A DNA stretch of 64,000 bases from the NCBI RefSeq assembly GCF_000612845.1, contig NZ_CCAT010000043.1:240428-304427 (forward strand), given 5' to 3'. A program made the position numbers and the translations under genes. This stretch comes from Clostridium ihumii AP5 (GTDB taxonomy: Bacteria; Bacillota; Clostridia; Clostridiales; Clostridiaceae). Under the pieces are notes generated by a model, which ran no database searches, was not told where the DNA came from, and worked only from the letters and a program-made list of their open reading frames with translations. This document shows, piece after piece, positions 35,582-45,159 of the stretch (its first letter is position 1; each line of letters begins with the position of its first letter).

Positions 35582-37717
35582 TTAAACAGAATATATATCT
35601 GAAAATTCTATATTACATCTATCAATTTTAGAATCTAATACCTTTGATTGAATGTCTACATTTTCTTTATCTTTAACCTTTTTTATAGGTAAAGTAAATA
35701 TAAATTCTGCACCATCTTTAAATTCAGTATTTAACCATATAGTTCCATCATGTAATTCAACTAATGATTTTACAAGTGAGAGACCTATTCCGCTACCTTC
35801 ACACTTTCTATTAAGCAAATTATCAGTTTGTGTAAATCTTTCAAAAATAGATTTAGCATGTTCTTCATCTATTTTAACTCCATCATCTTTTACAGATACA
35901 ATTAAATTACTATTTTCTTTATCATAATCTATATTTACAAGTATTTCACCGTCTTTTTCTGTATACTTTACAGCATTTGATAATAAATTCAACATTATAG
36001 TTTCTATTTTTTCGGGATCACAAGCTGTTATTATTTCCTCTTCAGATGTATCAAAAATTATACTTCGTCCTTTAGTTCCAATATAATCAACTACAGAAGA
36101 AACAATATTTTCTATTAGGTAAACTATATTACAATTGATTAATTTTAATTCATAATATCCACCATCTATTCTAGTTATATCTATTAAATTATTAACAAGT
36201 CTCAATATTCTATAAGAGTTTTGTTTTATACTCTTAATATATTTAAAAAGTTTTTCTTTTTCATCTAAACAAGGGCAATTATCTAGATTTTTAGAAATTA
36301 ATTGAATAGTAGTAAGTATTATATTTATTGGGGTCCTAAACTCATGAGAAATATTAGCAAAAAACTCTGTTTTTAAACTTTCAAGTGCAATAGCATCTTC
36401 TAATAATTTTTTTTCCTTTTCTAATTTAAATTGATTAGTTTTATCTTTAGCTGTAAGAATAGTACATTTAGAATCTTTTATATAATTCCAACTCCATTCA
36501 AGTATTTTATACTCATTATTTTTACATCTATATTTATTTAATACACCCAATTCTTTCTTTATTGATTTTTCATGAATGCTTGTGAAATTGTCTAAATCAT
36601 CAGGGTGAACTAAGTCTAATATATTCATTTTTAGAAGTTCATTTTCAGTCCATCCTAAAGTACTTGTCCACTTATCTGTAATTTTAATGAATTTACCAGC
36701 TTCATCAATAATTGCACATAAATCTGTAGCTGTATTTAAAAACATTTCTAATTCATACTCTGATGCAATTCTTTTTTCAAATTCATCCTTCGATTTGTTA
36801 AATAAAAATCTATTTTTAAATAACAATCCAAGTTTGTAACAACAATTTTTAATGAAATCATCTTTTATATAATTGGTATTAGTTTTATTATTATAATCAT
36901 AATAAATATTTATGATACCTATTAATTTTTCTTTACATTTTAAACTGCAAGTTATGACTTCTCCATTATTTGTATGATAACCTAAATTACTCATTACATA
37001 AGTGAAATTATGACATATGTCCTCATTGATAAAAGTATTTTTTGTTATAGTATCTAACTTAAATTTAAAATCATATTCTAAACTTAAACAATTACCAGTT
37101 TTAAGATATAAATCTAAACTTTGTAAGTTTTTATCATACAAAAAAATGCTGACTTCATCACATTTTAAAGTATTATGCAAATTAACAATGATTGTATTTA
37201 TTCTTTCTTTATATTCTATATCAGTATTTTTAAATTTTTTTATATCATATACTTCAGTAGAAAAATCCAAATTAGCAAGTATATTTTTAGAATCTTGTTC
37301 TATTTCTCTCTTAATATGTTCATCAATACTCTTATATAAAGTTATATCTCTAGCCATTGCCATAATCCATTTTGATTTTTTTCCAGTTCTATAAAGTTGA
37401 CTTTTATATGTTTCAAACCATTTTTCCACCCCATTAATAGATATTTTAGATTCTTGAAATGTAGGTGTTTTTCTTAATATAACTTCTTTATCATTGTTAT
37501 TAGATTTAGTTCCAATATCCTTATCACCAAAATCTAAATCATTTTTCCCAAGAATATCTTCTTTTTTTCTATTCATTTGTTCAGCAAAAGCTTTATTTAC
37601 ATATTTATAATTTCCATTTTCATCTTTAAGCCATATCTCATTAGGAATGGCATCTAATATGCTTTCTAAATCTTCCAAAGTATATCCCTTTTTTAAAAAA
37701 TCATTTTTATAACACAT
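35582..37717 (-). CDS. Cytoplasmic PAS-GAF-PAS sensor histidine kinase
   Basis: 711 residues from the ATG at 37717 (AGGTGAG upstream; the in-frame GTG at 37726 lies in that site). No membrane segment. Order: PAS (~15-125, LDAIPNEIWLKDENGNYKYV), GAF (~165-310), PAS (~325-440), HisKA with NISHEFRTPINIILTTIQL, HATPase with N-box MLNLLSNAVKYTE and GSGIGLSLVKSL. The G1 motif reads VKDDGVKID rather than DxGxG. Orphan kinase: no response regulator nearby. The signal is unknown; it converges on the 4-hydroxybutyrate operon. Confidence 0.9.
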   Translation of the reverse strand: MCYKNDFLKKGYTLEDLESILDAIPNEIWLKDENGNYKYVNKAFAEQMNRKKEDILGKNDLDFGDKDIGTKSNNNDKEVILRKTPTFQESKISINGVEKWFETYKSQLYRTGKKSKWIMAMARDITLYKSIDEHIKREIEQDSKNILANLDFSTEVYDIKKFKNTDIEYKERINTIIVNLHNTLKCDEVSIFLYDKNLQSLDLYLKTGNCLSLEYDFKFKLDTITKNTFINEDICHNFTYVMSNLGYHTNNGEVITCSLKCKEKLIGIINIYYDYNNKTNTNYIKDDFIKNCCYKLGLLFKNRFLFNKSKDEFEKRIASEYELEMFLNTATDLCAIIDEAGKFIKITDKWTSTLGWTENELLKMNILDLVHPDDLDNFTSIHEKSIKKELGVLNKYRCKNNEYKILEWSWNYIKDSKCTILTAKDKTNQFKLEKEKKLLEDAIALESLKTEFFANISHEFRTPINIILTTIQLISKNLDNCPCLDEKEKLFKYIKSIKQNSYRILRLVNNLIDITRIDGGYYELKLINCNIVYLIENIVSSVVDYIGTKGRSIIFDTSEEEIITACDPEKIETIMLNLLSNAVKYTEKDGEILVNIDYDKENSNLIVSVKDDGVKIDEEHAKSIFERFTQTDNLLNRKCEGSGIGLSLVKSLVELHDGTIWLNTEFKDGAEFIFTLPIKKVKDKENVDIQSKVLDSKIDRCNIEFSDIYSV

Positions 37718-37972
37718 TTTTCTCACCTCAATACACAGGTTTTAAAAAGTAAATTTAATTATATACTTTAATTAATAAACTAATTATATTGCAATATTTA
37801 CATATTCTCAATAAATCTTGAAAAAATTACAAAAATAAATTTATTTTTGTTGAATTTATTCTTTTTTATTAGAATTTTTAAACTTTTCCGTTTAAATAGT
37901 TTTCTATTTAAAACTATTTTTATTAGTATATAATAAAATTAAACAAATGATGAAATTTAGGAGATGAATTTT

Positions 37973-38479
37973 ATGATATACAAATATAAGGGTAGTAATC
38001 CCCTAATAGATAAAAGTGCTTTTGTAGCACCTAGTGCAGATATTATAGGGAATGTAACAATAGAGTCTAATTGTAGTATATGGTTTGGAGCAGTTTTAAG
38101 AGGCGATTGTAATCCAATATTTATAGGAAGCGGTACTAATATACAAGATAATTCTACAGTACATGTAGGACATAAAGAATGCGTACAAATTGGGAAAAAT
38201 GTAACAGTTGGTCATAATGCAATTATACATGGTTGTAAAATAGGTGATAATACATTAATTGGTATGGGAGCAACAATACTTAATAATGCTGAAATAGGTG
38301 CAAATACTATAATTGGTGCTGGTAGTCTTGTAACTTCAAATAAAAAAATACCTTCTGGAGTTTTGTGTATGGGATCTCCTGCAAAAGTTATTAGAAATCT
38401 TACTGAAAATGAATTAGCATCACTTAAAACTTCTGCTCAACATTATATAAACGAAGCAAAAGAATATAAATCTATGTAA
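37973..38479 (+). CDS. Gamma-carbonic-anhydrase-like hexapeptide-repeat protein
   Basis: 168 residues from ATG 37973 (AGGAGATG upstream). Left-handed beta-helix hexapeptide repeats run from residue ~15 to 140. Metal-ligand histidines appear in TVHVG, VGHNAIIHG. This is the YrdA/PaaY/CaiE group; carbonic anhydrase activity is possible but not assured. Followed closely by a DUF488 gene, probably cotranscribed. Confidence 0.88.
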   Translation: MIYKYKGSNPLIDKSAFVAPSADIIGNVTIESNCSIWFGAVLRGDCNPIFIGSGTNIQDNSTVHVGHKECVQIGKNVTVGHNAIIHGCKIGDNTLIGMGATILNNAEIGANTIIGAGSLVTSNKKIPSGVLCMGSPAKVIRNLTENELASLKTSAQHYINEAKEYKSM

Positions 38480-38517
38480 AATTTAATAAACTAAATTTAA
38501 AAAGTGAAGGTGAGTGT

Positions 38518-39129
38518 ATGGATATTTATACAATAGGACATTCAAATTATGAATTAACCCGTCTAGTTGATATGTTAAAACATTATAATATTAATTGTAT
38601 TGTAGATATTAGAGCTACACCTTATTCTAAGTATAATATTCAATATAATAAAGACAATATAAAACACACACTAATAAACTTAGGTTTTACTTATATTTAT
38701 ATGGCTAAAGAATTTGGTGCTAAAAGAGAGACTAAAACCTCATATAATAGTTATGGATATGCTGATTTTGAAAAAGTTATAAATGAAATAGACTTTAAAA
38801 ATGGTGTAGAACGTTTAAAACTAGGTATTAAAAAAGGATATAAAATTGCACTTTTAGGTGCTATGCAAGAACCTTTAAGATGTCATCGAAGTATATTAGT
38901 TGGTAAAGCTTTAACAGAAGAAGGTTTTCATGTAAAACATATTTTACATGATTATTCTTTAGCATCTCAATTAGATATAGAAGAAAGTCTTTTAGATAAA
39001 TATTTTAAAGGTGGAAAACAACTTACATTAGATACTTTTGAAAATTCAATTTCAAGAGAAGATATGTTATTAGAATGCTATAGACTTGCAAATAAAGAAA
39101 TTAGTTATAGAATTGAAAATTTAAACTAG
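38518..39129 (+). CDS. DUF488 family protein
   Basis: 203 residues. The family signature is clear: IYTIGHSNYELTRLVDMLK, CIVDIRATPYSKYN, and LGAMQEPLRCHRSILVGKAL. Function unknown in the family. AAGGTGAG precedes the ATG and a strong terminator follows. Confidence 0.88.
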   Translation: MDIYTIGHSNYELTRLVDMLKHYNINCIVDIRATPYSKYNIQYNKDNIKHTLINLGFTYIYMAKEFGAKRETKTSYNSYGYADFEKVINEIDFKNGVERLKLGIKKGYKIALLGAMQEPLRCHRSILVGKALTEEGFHVKHILHDYSLASQLDIEESLLDKYFKGGKQLTLDTFENSISREDMLLECYRLANKEISYRIENLN

Positions 39130-39133
39130 TTTT

Positions 39134-39185
39134 AAAGCTGTATTAAAATAAATGTTGTCTTATTTTAATACAGCTTTATGCTTTT
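39134..39185 (+). terminator. Intrinsic terminator
   Basis: 18-bp perfect stem (39134-39151 with 39160-39177) after the DUF488 gene. Confidence 0.8.
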
Positions 39186-39266
39186 GGGTTGATATATTTT
39201 TTTATAAATTTTATACTATAAAAATGTAGAGTTAATTAAACTTATAATTAGAGTAAGGAGATTAAG

Positions 39267-39923
39267 ATGAGTATACTTGAAGTAAAACATATTTACTATG
39301 AAAAAGATAATACAACAATATTAAATGATATTTCTTTTAATGTAGAAAAGGGAGATTGCATATCAATAATTGGTTCTTCAGGTAGTGGGAAAAGCACACT
39401 TTTAAAATTATGTTCAGATTTGATTCCTGTAACTAAAGGTAATTTATTCTATAAAGAAAAAAATTATAATGAATATGACCCTATAGAACTTAGAAAAAAT
39501 ATAAGTTATTGCATTCAAATCCCACATTTATTTGGTGATAATGTATATGAAAATCTAACATTTCCATATAAAATACGTAATACAGTTATTGATAGATATA
39601 GAATAGTAGAAATGCTAAATAAATTTAATTTAGATGAAAGCATTTTAAAAAAAGATATTAAATCTTTATCTGGTGGTGAAAAGCAGAGAATTTCAATAAT
39701 AAGAAACTTAATTTATACTCCAGACATACTGCTTTTAGATGAAGCTACATCTGCATTAGATAAAGAAAATGCTAGACTTGTTGAAGCTTATATAAAAGAT
39801 TTAAATTTAAATGGTGTTACAATTCTTTGGATTACTCACAGTTTAGAACAAAGTACTAAAATATTTAATAAAAGAATATTGATGTGTGAAGGTAAAATTG
39901 AAGATATAGAGAGGATTAAGTAA
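39267..39923 (+). CDS. fetA: ABC transporter ATPase, FetA-like
   Basis: 218 residues. Walker A GSSGSGKST, signature LSGGEKQR, Walker B ILLLDEATSALD, H-loop ITHSLE. Its stop overlaps the ATG of a UPF0014 permease (TAATG), giving the FetAB/YbbLM pair, known in E. coli as an iron exporter aiding peroxide resistance. Metal specificity here is by homology. Confidence 0.88.
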   Translation: MSILEVKHIYYEKDNTTILNDISFNVEKGDCISIIGSSGSGKSTLLKLCSDLIPVTKGNLFYKEKNYNEYDPIELRKNISYCIQIPHLFGDNVYENLTFPYKIRNTVIDRYRIVEMLNKFNLDESILKKDIKSLSGGEKQRISIIRNLIYTPDILLLDEATSALDKENARLVEAYIKDLNLNGVTILWITHSLEQSTKIFNKRILMCEGKIEDIERIK

Positions 39924-40669
39924 TGGATACAATATCACTAATTATAGCATCTATACTAATTTTAATTCCAATTTTTATATCTTATAAGGAACATTTAGGA
40001 TTGGAAAAAGAAATTATAGTAAGTATTTTAAGAGCAATTGTTCAATTGTTAGTTGTAGGTTACATTTTAGATTTAATATTTGGACTTAAAAATCCCATAT
40101 GTACAATAATATTAATTTTAATAATGATGATAAATGCAGCTATAAACACAAGAAAAAGGGGACAAGGCATTAAAAATGTAGTAAGTATATCTTTTGTTTC
40201 CATGGCAGTAGGAACTATAATAACAATGACAATACTTGTTTTATCAGGTGCAATAAAATTTGTTCCTAATGAAATTATACCAGTAGCTGGTATGGTTATA
40301 AGTAATTCAATGGTAGCTATTGGATTAAGTTATAGAAACTTAAATAATAACTTTAAAAATAAACGGGAAGAAGTTGAAGTAAAGTTATCTTTAGGTGCAG
40401 ATATTAAGGAAGCTTCTAAAGATATTTTAAGAGACAGTATTAAAATAGCCATTATTCCAACTATAGACTCAGCAAAAACTTTAGGAATTGTATCACTTCC
40501 TGGAATGATGACTGGACTAATTTTAGGTGGAACATCACCACTAATAGCAATAAAATTTCAGATAATGGTTACATTTATGATACTTTCATCTTCATCAATA
40601 TCAACAATGCTTGCTACATACATATGTTATAAAGATTTCTTTAATGAACGAAAGCAATTGAAAATATGA
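39923..40669 (+). CDS. fetB: UPF0014 permease, FetB-like
   Basis: 248 residues, seven hydrophobic segments. The family core is visible: GLKNPICTIILILIMMINAA, PVAGMVISNSMVAIGLS, and the coupling region LPGMMTGLILGGTSPLIAIKFQ (in parts). One-base overlap with the ATPase. Terminator directly after. Confidence 0.9.
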   Translation: MDTISLIIASILILIPIFISYKEHLGLEKEIIVSILRAIVQLLVVGYILDLIFGLKNPICTIILILIMMINAAINTRKRGQGIKNVVSISFVSMAVGTIITMTILVLSGAIKFVPNEIIPVAGMVISNSMVAIGLSYRNLNNNFKNKREEVEVKLSLGADIKEASKDILRDSIKIAIIPTIDSAKTLGIVSLPGMMTGLILGGTSPLIAIKFQIMVTFMILSSSSISTMLATYICYKDFFNERKQLKI

Positions 40670-40670
40670 T

Positions 40671-40714
40671 AAAATAGAACTTCACTAAAATTTAGTGAAG
40701 TTCTATTTTATTTA
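40671..40714. terminator. Bidirectional terminator
   Basis: 19-bp perfect inverted repeat AAAATAGAACTTCACTAAA/TTTAGTGAAGTTCTATTTT (40671-40689, 40691-40709). Confidence 0.85.
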
Positions 40715-40727
40715 ATAAATTCATGTT

Positions 40728-40919
40728 TTAAATTTCTTTTCCCTTTATAGATAATAACCCATATTTTGTATCTGCAAATGCAGTTAGGGAGTTATCTTCA
40801 AAAGTTCCATTTACTTTATATGGTATTTTAGTTATAAGTTTTCTGATTTCTCCTGAAAATTCAAAGGTATTATCTCTAATCTCTCCATTTGAAAAATTAT
40901 TTTTTTGAATTTCGTAATC
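40728..40919 (-). pseudogene. Truncated C-terminal gene remnant beside a repeat
   Basis: A minus-strand frame of 63 codons (reads DYEIQKNNFSNGEIRDNTFE... to ...GLLSIKGKEI, stop) with normal codon use, no start codon or ribosome site, and an in-frame stop immediately upstream. It begins about 25 bases from the end of the interspersed repeat at 40943. Looks like the tail of a beta-rich protein whose 5' part was lost. Family not recognised. Confidence 0.6.
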
Positions 40920-40942
40920 TTAATTATTGTAGTAAAATAAAG

Positions 40943-41302
40943 CTATAGGAATCCAAGTTGGAACTTTAAGTTATTCATGTTTCAGTTGAGAATTCTAATT
41001 AATTTAATTGAAAATGGAAAATTGAAAGTTGAAAATGAATGTAAATATTGGATTTCCAATTTAAAAGAATGATTTTTTATTAAATTTTCAGAGCAAATTA
41101 GTGGAAAACAATATAAAAACGTAGTTTTTAAGCATTTCTATTTTTAGATATTAGGAACAAAGAGAGTAATAGCTACCATAACTTTTCACTTTTCACTCTT
41201 AGTTCTTAATTGGTTTACGATACAAACATAGGAATAAAATATAATTTTAGTAATATCATTTGAAAAAGACATTACTTCAAATTTGAACTTGGAACCCTAT
41301 AG
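40943..41302 (+). repeat. Interspersed MITE-like repeat, copy 3 (long form)
   Basis: 360 bp with the best terminal inverted repeats: CTATAGGAATCCAAGTT at the left, and AACTTGGAACCCTATAG at the right, pairing at 15 of 17 positions. Contains the segments shared with the copies at 1415, 20059 and 53360. Confidence 0.85.
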
Positions 41303-41364
41303 TACTTTTATAGAAATATTAAATATAAAGGTTTTATTATATATTATGAAAAGAGGTATTTATT

Positions 41365-41919
41365 TTGAATTGGAAAGAATCACTTAAAAAATATGAACCA
41401 ATAAATGAACAGGAATCAGCAGATAAAATTTCAATGTGCAACTTATTAAGTAGTTTTGATGATATATTAACAAGAAAAAATACTATTGCTCATATAACTT
41501 GTTCATCTTTAGCCTTTAATAAAAGTCATGATAAAGTTTTGATGGTTTATCATAATATATATGATAATTGGTCATTACCTGGTGGTCATGCTGATGGGGA
41601 AGAAAATTTTTTAGATGTTGCTATAAAAGAGATTAAAGAAGAAACTGGTGTTAAGAATATACGTGTTGTAAATAAAAATATTATAAGTTTAGATATTTTA
41701 CCAGTTAAATCACATATTAAGAATGGAAAGTTTATATCATCACATTTACATATATCCCTTGTATATTTATTAGAAGTTGATGAAAATGAGAATTTAAGAG
41801 TAAAAGAAGATGAAAATAGTGATGTTAGATGGATAGATGTAAATGCTGTTTTGGACATAACTAAAAAAGAACCTCATATGCAAGCAGTTTACAAAAAGAT
41901 TTTAAGCAGAAATAAATAA
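41365..41919 (+). CDS. Nudix hydrolase
   Basis: 184 residues from a TTG start (AAGAGGT 8 bases upstream). The Nudix box is at about residues 73-95 (GHADGEENFLDVAIKEIKEE plus TGV), with Lys replacing the usual Arg before the first Glu. Nudix enzymes cleave nucleoside diphosphates linked to a group X; the substrate is not predictable. Confidence 0.88.
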   Translation: MNWKESLKKYEPINEQESADKISMCNLLSSFDDILTRKNTIAHITCSSLAFNKSHDKVLMVYHNIYDNWSLPGGHADGEENFLDVAIKEIKEETGVKNIRVVNKNIISLDILPVKSHIKNGKFISSHLHISLVYLLEVDENENLRVKEDENSDVRWIDVNAVLDITKKEPHMQAVYKKILSRNK

Positions 41920-41949
41920 ATTCCATAAATCTTCTTTTTATTACTTGAA

Positions 41950-42008
41950 TTGACAAAATAATATGTAAATAATATAATAATTATTGCTTAAATTGATAAT
42001 AATTATTA
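41950..42008 (+). promoter_or_regulatory. Consensus promoter with Fur-type box
   Basis: TTGACA (41950-41955), 17 bases, TATAAT (41973-41978), both perfect. TGATAAT-A-ATTATTA (41994-42008) matches the 7-1-7 Fur box (TGATAATNATTATCA) at all but one arm base, and AATAATTATT overlaps the -10. Predicts iron repression of the importer. Confidence 0.75.
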
Positions 42009-42116
42009 GTATCTCATATAAAATTTAAATATATAATCATATATTTAATATTAAATGTATATATTAATAATGTTGTTTTTAAGATTAATATTACAAAATT
42101 TAAACGGAGGTTACAT

Positions 42117-43031
42117 ATGAAACATTTAAAACACATTTTAATATCTTTATTATTAGTAGTTATGTCAACAGTTTTATTTGTTGGTTGTGGTAGTAAAACT
42201 ACAACTATGACTGATAGAGCAGGAAATGAATTTACTACTCCTAAAAAGATGGAAAAAATAATTTCAACAGCTCCATCAAATACAGAAATTTTAGTAGGAT
42301 TAGGATTAGGCGATAAACTAATTGCTATTGATAAATACTCAGATGATATTGAAGGTATTAATAAGGATATAACTAAAATAGATTTTAGAAATCCAGATGC
42401 TGAAGCTATAATAGGCTTAGAGCCGGATATAGTAATTGCATCAGGCCATAATCAAGAAGGTTCTGAAGATCCTTTTAAAGTAATAAAAGATGCTGGAATT
42501 ACAGTTGTATATCTTCCAAGCAGTGAAAGTATAGAAGGAATATATGAAGATATAGATTTCTTATCAAAATTAACTGGAACTGAATCTGAAGGTAAGAAAA
42601 TAGTAGATGAAATGAAAAGCGAAGTTGACAAGATAAAAGAAACTGCAAGTACAATTAAAGATAAGAAAAAAGTTTACTTTGAGATTGGTTCAACTCCAAG
42701 TTTATATAGTTTTGGAAGCAAAACATTTCTAAATGAAATGATTGAAACTATTGGTGCTGAAAATGTATTTGCTAAAGAAGAAGGATGGATTTCACCTAGT
42801 GAAGAATCTGTAATTTCTGCTAACCCAGATGTAATATTAACAAATGAAGGTTACATAGAAAATGCTACAGATGCAATAAAAAAACGTCCAGGTTTTGAAA
42901 ATGTAAATGCAGTTAAAAATAATAAAGTATTTTTAGTTGATAAAAATACTACATCTCGTGGAAGCCAAAATATAGTTAAAGCACTAAAAGAAATGGCAAG
43001 AGATATTTATCCAGATGAATATAAAGAATAA
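42117..43031 (+). CDS. Iron-chelate/cobalamin-type ABC substrate-binding lipoprotein
   Basis: 304 residues. Lipoprotein signal peptide with lipobox LFVGC (Cys near residue 24), then a BtuF/FecB fold: TDRAGNEFTTPKKMEKIIST, PSNTEILVGLGLGDKL, NPDAEAIIGLEPDIVIASGH. The two-gene downstream set encodes its permease and ATPase. BtuF and siderophore-binding proteins are hard to separate by sequence; the Fur-type promoter and lack of a riboswitch favour iron. Confidence 0.88.
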   Translation: MKHLKHILISLLLVVMSTVLFVGCGSKTTTMTDRAGNEFTTPKKMEKIISTAPSNTEILVGLGLGDKLIAIDKYSDDIEGINKDITKIDFRNPDAEAIIGLEPDIVIASGHNQEGSEDPFKVIKDAGITVVYLPSSESIEGIYEDIDFLSKLTGTESEGKKIVDEMKSEVDKIKETASTIKDKKKVYFEIGSTPSLYSFGSKTFLNEMIETIGAENVFAKEEGWISPSEESVISANPDVILTNEGYIENATDAIKKRPGFENVNAVKNNKVFLVDKNTTSRGSQNIVKALKEMARDIYPDEYKE

Positions 43032-44049
43032 AAATAAAAATATGCTTTTAATACTATCTATTCCTATAGTATTTTTAGTAATTTGTATCGGAACTTCCAT
43101 TGGGAGTTCCGATATTAATATAACAGATATTATATCGATAATTGGTAATAAACTTTTTAATTTACCATTAATAGAAGGTATTAAACCTAAAGATGTTTCT
43201 ATAATTTGGGTTATTAGGCTTCCAAGAGTACTACTTGCATTTTTAGTTGGAGCAGCATTAGCTGTAAGTGGTGCAGTTGTACAATCTATATTAAAAAATC
43301 CATTAGCATCTCCATATACATTAGGGGTATCATCAGGTGCGTCTTTAGGTGTAGGCATATACATAATTTTAGGAATTACAATACCTATAGTAGGAAATCT
43401 TGCTTTACCTTTCATAGGTTTTTTATCTGGAGTTATAACTGTATTTTTTGTTATAATGTTTTCAACTAAAGTAGACAAAGGATTATCTAATAGTACTATA
43501 ATTTTAGCTGGAATGGTTTTTTCATTATTTACTAATGCTATATTAACTACTATATCAGCATTATTTAGTGAGGATATAAAAACTATAACTATGTGGCAAA
43601 TGGGATCTTTCGCCATGAAAGGTTGGTCTTATGTTCTAGTTGGATTACCGTTTTTTGTAATTGGAATATTAATAGTTTTAAGATATTGTAGAGAAATGGA
43701 CATTTTGACTTTTGGTGAAGAACAAGCTAAATCTGTTGGTGTAGAAACAAAAAAAGTGAAAAAAATATTATTTATAGCAACTGCTATTTTAACTGGAAGT
43801 GCAGTTGCACTAAGTGGGACAATTGGATTTATTGACTTAATAACACCTCATGTAGTAAGAAAAACCTTAGGTTCAGAACATAAACTTGTTATTCCAATGT
43901 GTATAGTTTTTGGGGGCTCTTTAATGGTAATAACTGATTTAATAGCTAGAACTATAGCATCACCATCTGAACTTCCAGTAGGTGCAATAACAGCTTTAAT
44001 TGGTGCTCCATTCTTTGGTTATTTATACTTTAATAAGAGAAGTAGGTGA
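43015..44049 (+). CDS. FecCD/BtuC-family permease
   Basis: 344 residues, about ten hydrophobic segments. Family motifs RLPRVLLAFLVGAALAVSGA, LKNPLASPYTLGVSSGASLG, and GFIDLITPHVVRKTLGSEH. Overlaps the binding-protein gene by 17 bases, so expression is coupled. Confidence 0.92.
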   Translation: MNIKNKNKNMLLILSIPIVFLVICIGTSIGSSDINITDIISIIGNKLFNLPLIEGIKPKDVSIIWVIRLPRVLLAFLVGAALAVSGAVVQSILKNPLASPYTLGVSSGASLGVGIYIILGITIPIVGNLALPFIGFLSGVITVFFVIMFSTKVDKGLSNSTIILAGMVFSLFTNAILTTISALFSEDIKTITMWQMGSFAMKGWSYVLVGLPFFVIGILIVLRYCREMDILTFGEEQAKSVGVETKKVKKILFIATAILTGSAVALSGTIGFIDLITPHVVRKTLGSEHKLVIPMCIVFGGSLMVITDLIARTIASPSELPVGAITALIGAPFFGYLYFNKRSR

Positions 44050-44054
44050 TTTAT

Positions 44055-44810
44055 ATGTTAGAAATAAATAACTTATATTGTGGTTATGATGGAATAGATG
44101 TTGTTAAAAATGTTTCTATTAAAATAAATCGCGGTCAAAACATATCCATAGTTGGTCCTAATGGTTGTGGCAAAACAACTATGTTAAAAGCTATAGCTAA
44201 TTTAATAGACTATAAAGGAAATATACTTTTAGATGGTAAAGAAATTAAAAATTTTAAAAGAAAAGATTTAGCAAAAAAAATTGCTTTTATGACCCAAACT
44301 TCTCAAATATATTTTCCATATACTGTGTATGAAACTGTAGCACTTGGAAGATATGCTCATTTAGATGGTGTTTTTGCTAGTTTATCTAAAAAAGATATAG
44401 ATATTATTTTAAATTGCATAGAAACTGTAGGATTACTGGATTATAAAGATAAGTTAATAAGTGAATTGTCTGGTGGTCAACTTCAAAGAGTATATTTAGC
44501 TAGAGCTTTTGCACAAGATCCAGATATAATATTACTTGATGAACCAACTAACCACTTAGATTTAAAATGCCAAATAGAAATATTAGAGCATATAAATAAC
44601 TGGACTAAGAAAAATAATAAAACTGTAATAGGTGTACTTCATGATTTGAATTTAGTTCAAATGTTTAGTGAAGAAATAGTTATGATTAAAAATGGAGAAA
44701 TTATATCTAGTGGGAAATCTAAAGAAGTTTTAGATGAGCATAAATTAAAATCAGTTTATGGATTAGACATAAAAGGTTTTATGATTAAAGCTTTAGAAAA
44801 ATGGAAATAG
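44055..44810 (+). CDS. FecE/BtuD-family ATPase
   Basis: 251 residues from ATG 44055 (AGGTGA 5 bases upstream; a GTG at 44046 overlaps the previous stop and this site). Walker A GPNGCGKTT, signature LSGGQLQRV, Walker B IILLDEPTNHLD, H-loop LHDLNL. Completes the importer. Confidence 0.92.
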   Translation: MLEINNLYCGYDGIDVVKNVSIKINRGQNISIVGPNGCGKTTMLKAIANLIDYKGNILLDGKEIKNFKRKDLAKKIAFMTQTSQIYFPYTVYETVALGRYAHLDGVFASLSKKDIDIILNCIETVGLLDYKDKLISELSGGQLQRVYLARAFAQDPDIILLDEPTNHLDLKCQIEILEHINNWTKKNNKTVIGVLHDLNLVQMFSEEIVMIKNGEIISSGKSKEVLDEHKLKSVYGLDIKGFMIKALEKWK

Positions 44811-44841
44811 AACTACACTTAAAAATAGTGTAGTTTTTTAT
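44811..44841 (+). terminator. Intrinsic terminator
   Basis: 9-bp stem AACTACACT/AGTGTAGTT with T6, starting right after the stop codon. Confidence 0.85.
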
Positions 44842-44884
44842 CACTCCAAAATTTTCAACGTATAAAATTAGCCATTATTTTGGT

Positions 44885-44981
44885 ATTATATATAATATAT
44901 AAATATATTATATTAGCATTATATAGTAAAAATTTATGTAAATTTACTTTACTATATAGAAAAATTATATATAATATATAA
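44885..44981. repeat. AT-rich hairpin flanked by 17-bp direct repeats
   Basis: ATTATATATAATATATAA appears at 44886 and again at 44965. Between them TATATAGTAAA (44920-44930) pairs with TTTACTATATA (44948-44958). No gene is visible in this stretch. Confidence 0.45.
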
Positions 44982-45001
44982 GTGTGATAATTTATGATGC
45001 A

Positions 45002-45159
45002 TATAGGGGAACAAGCTTTCACTTAAATTTTATGTATGAATTTAAGAATAGTTTTTTTACTTTGTTATTAAATTTAAATCAATTCATATCATAATTAACT
45101 ATTAAGAATGTGTAATTTTGAAAATGAATAAATTTAGAAATTAACTTAGAACCCTATAT
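45002..45159 (-). repeat. Interspersed repeat, degenerate copy 13, reversed
   Basis: Starts TATAGGGGAACAAGCTTTC, the reverse complement of the right end of the 56712 copy, and ends AACTTAGAACCCTATA, the complement of the left end. The interior is diverged. Confidence 0.55.

Noticed and set aside
37017..37394. 125-codon plus-strand frame opposite the histidine kinase
   Set aside because: Antisense to the GAF region of a conserved kinase; no independent support.
42009..42116. Cobalamin riboswitch before the BtuFCD-like importer
   Set aside because: No B12 box or conserved core was found; the region holds a promoter and Fur-type box instead.
42984..43616. 210-codon minus-strand frame opposite the FecCD permease
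   Set aside because: Fully antisense to conserved membrane segments of the importer; no ribosome site.
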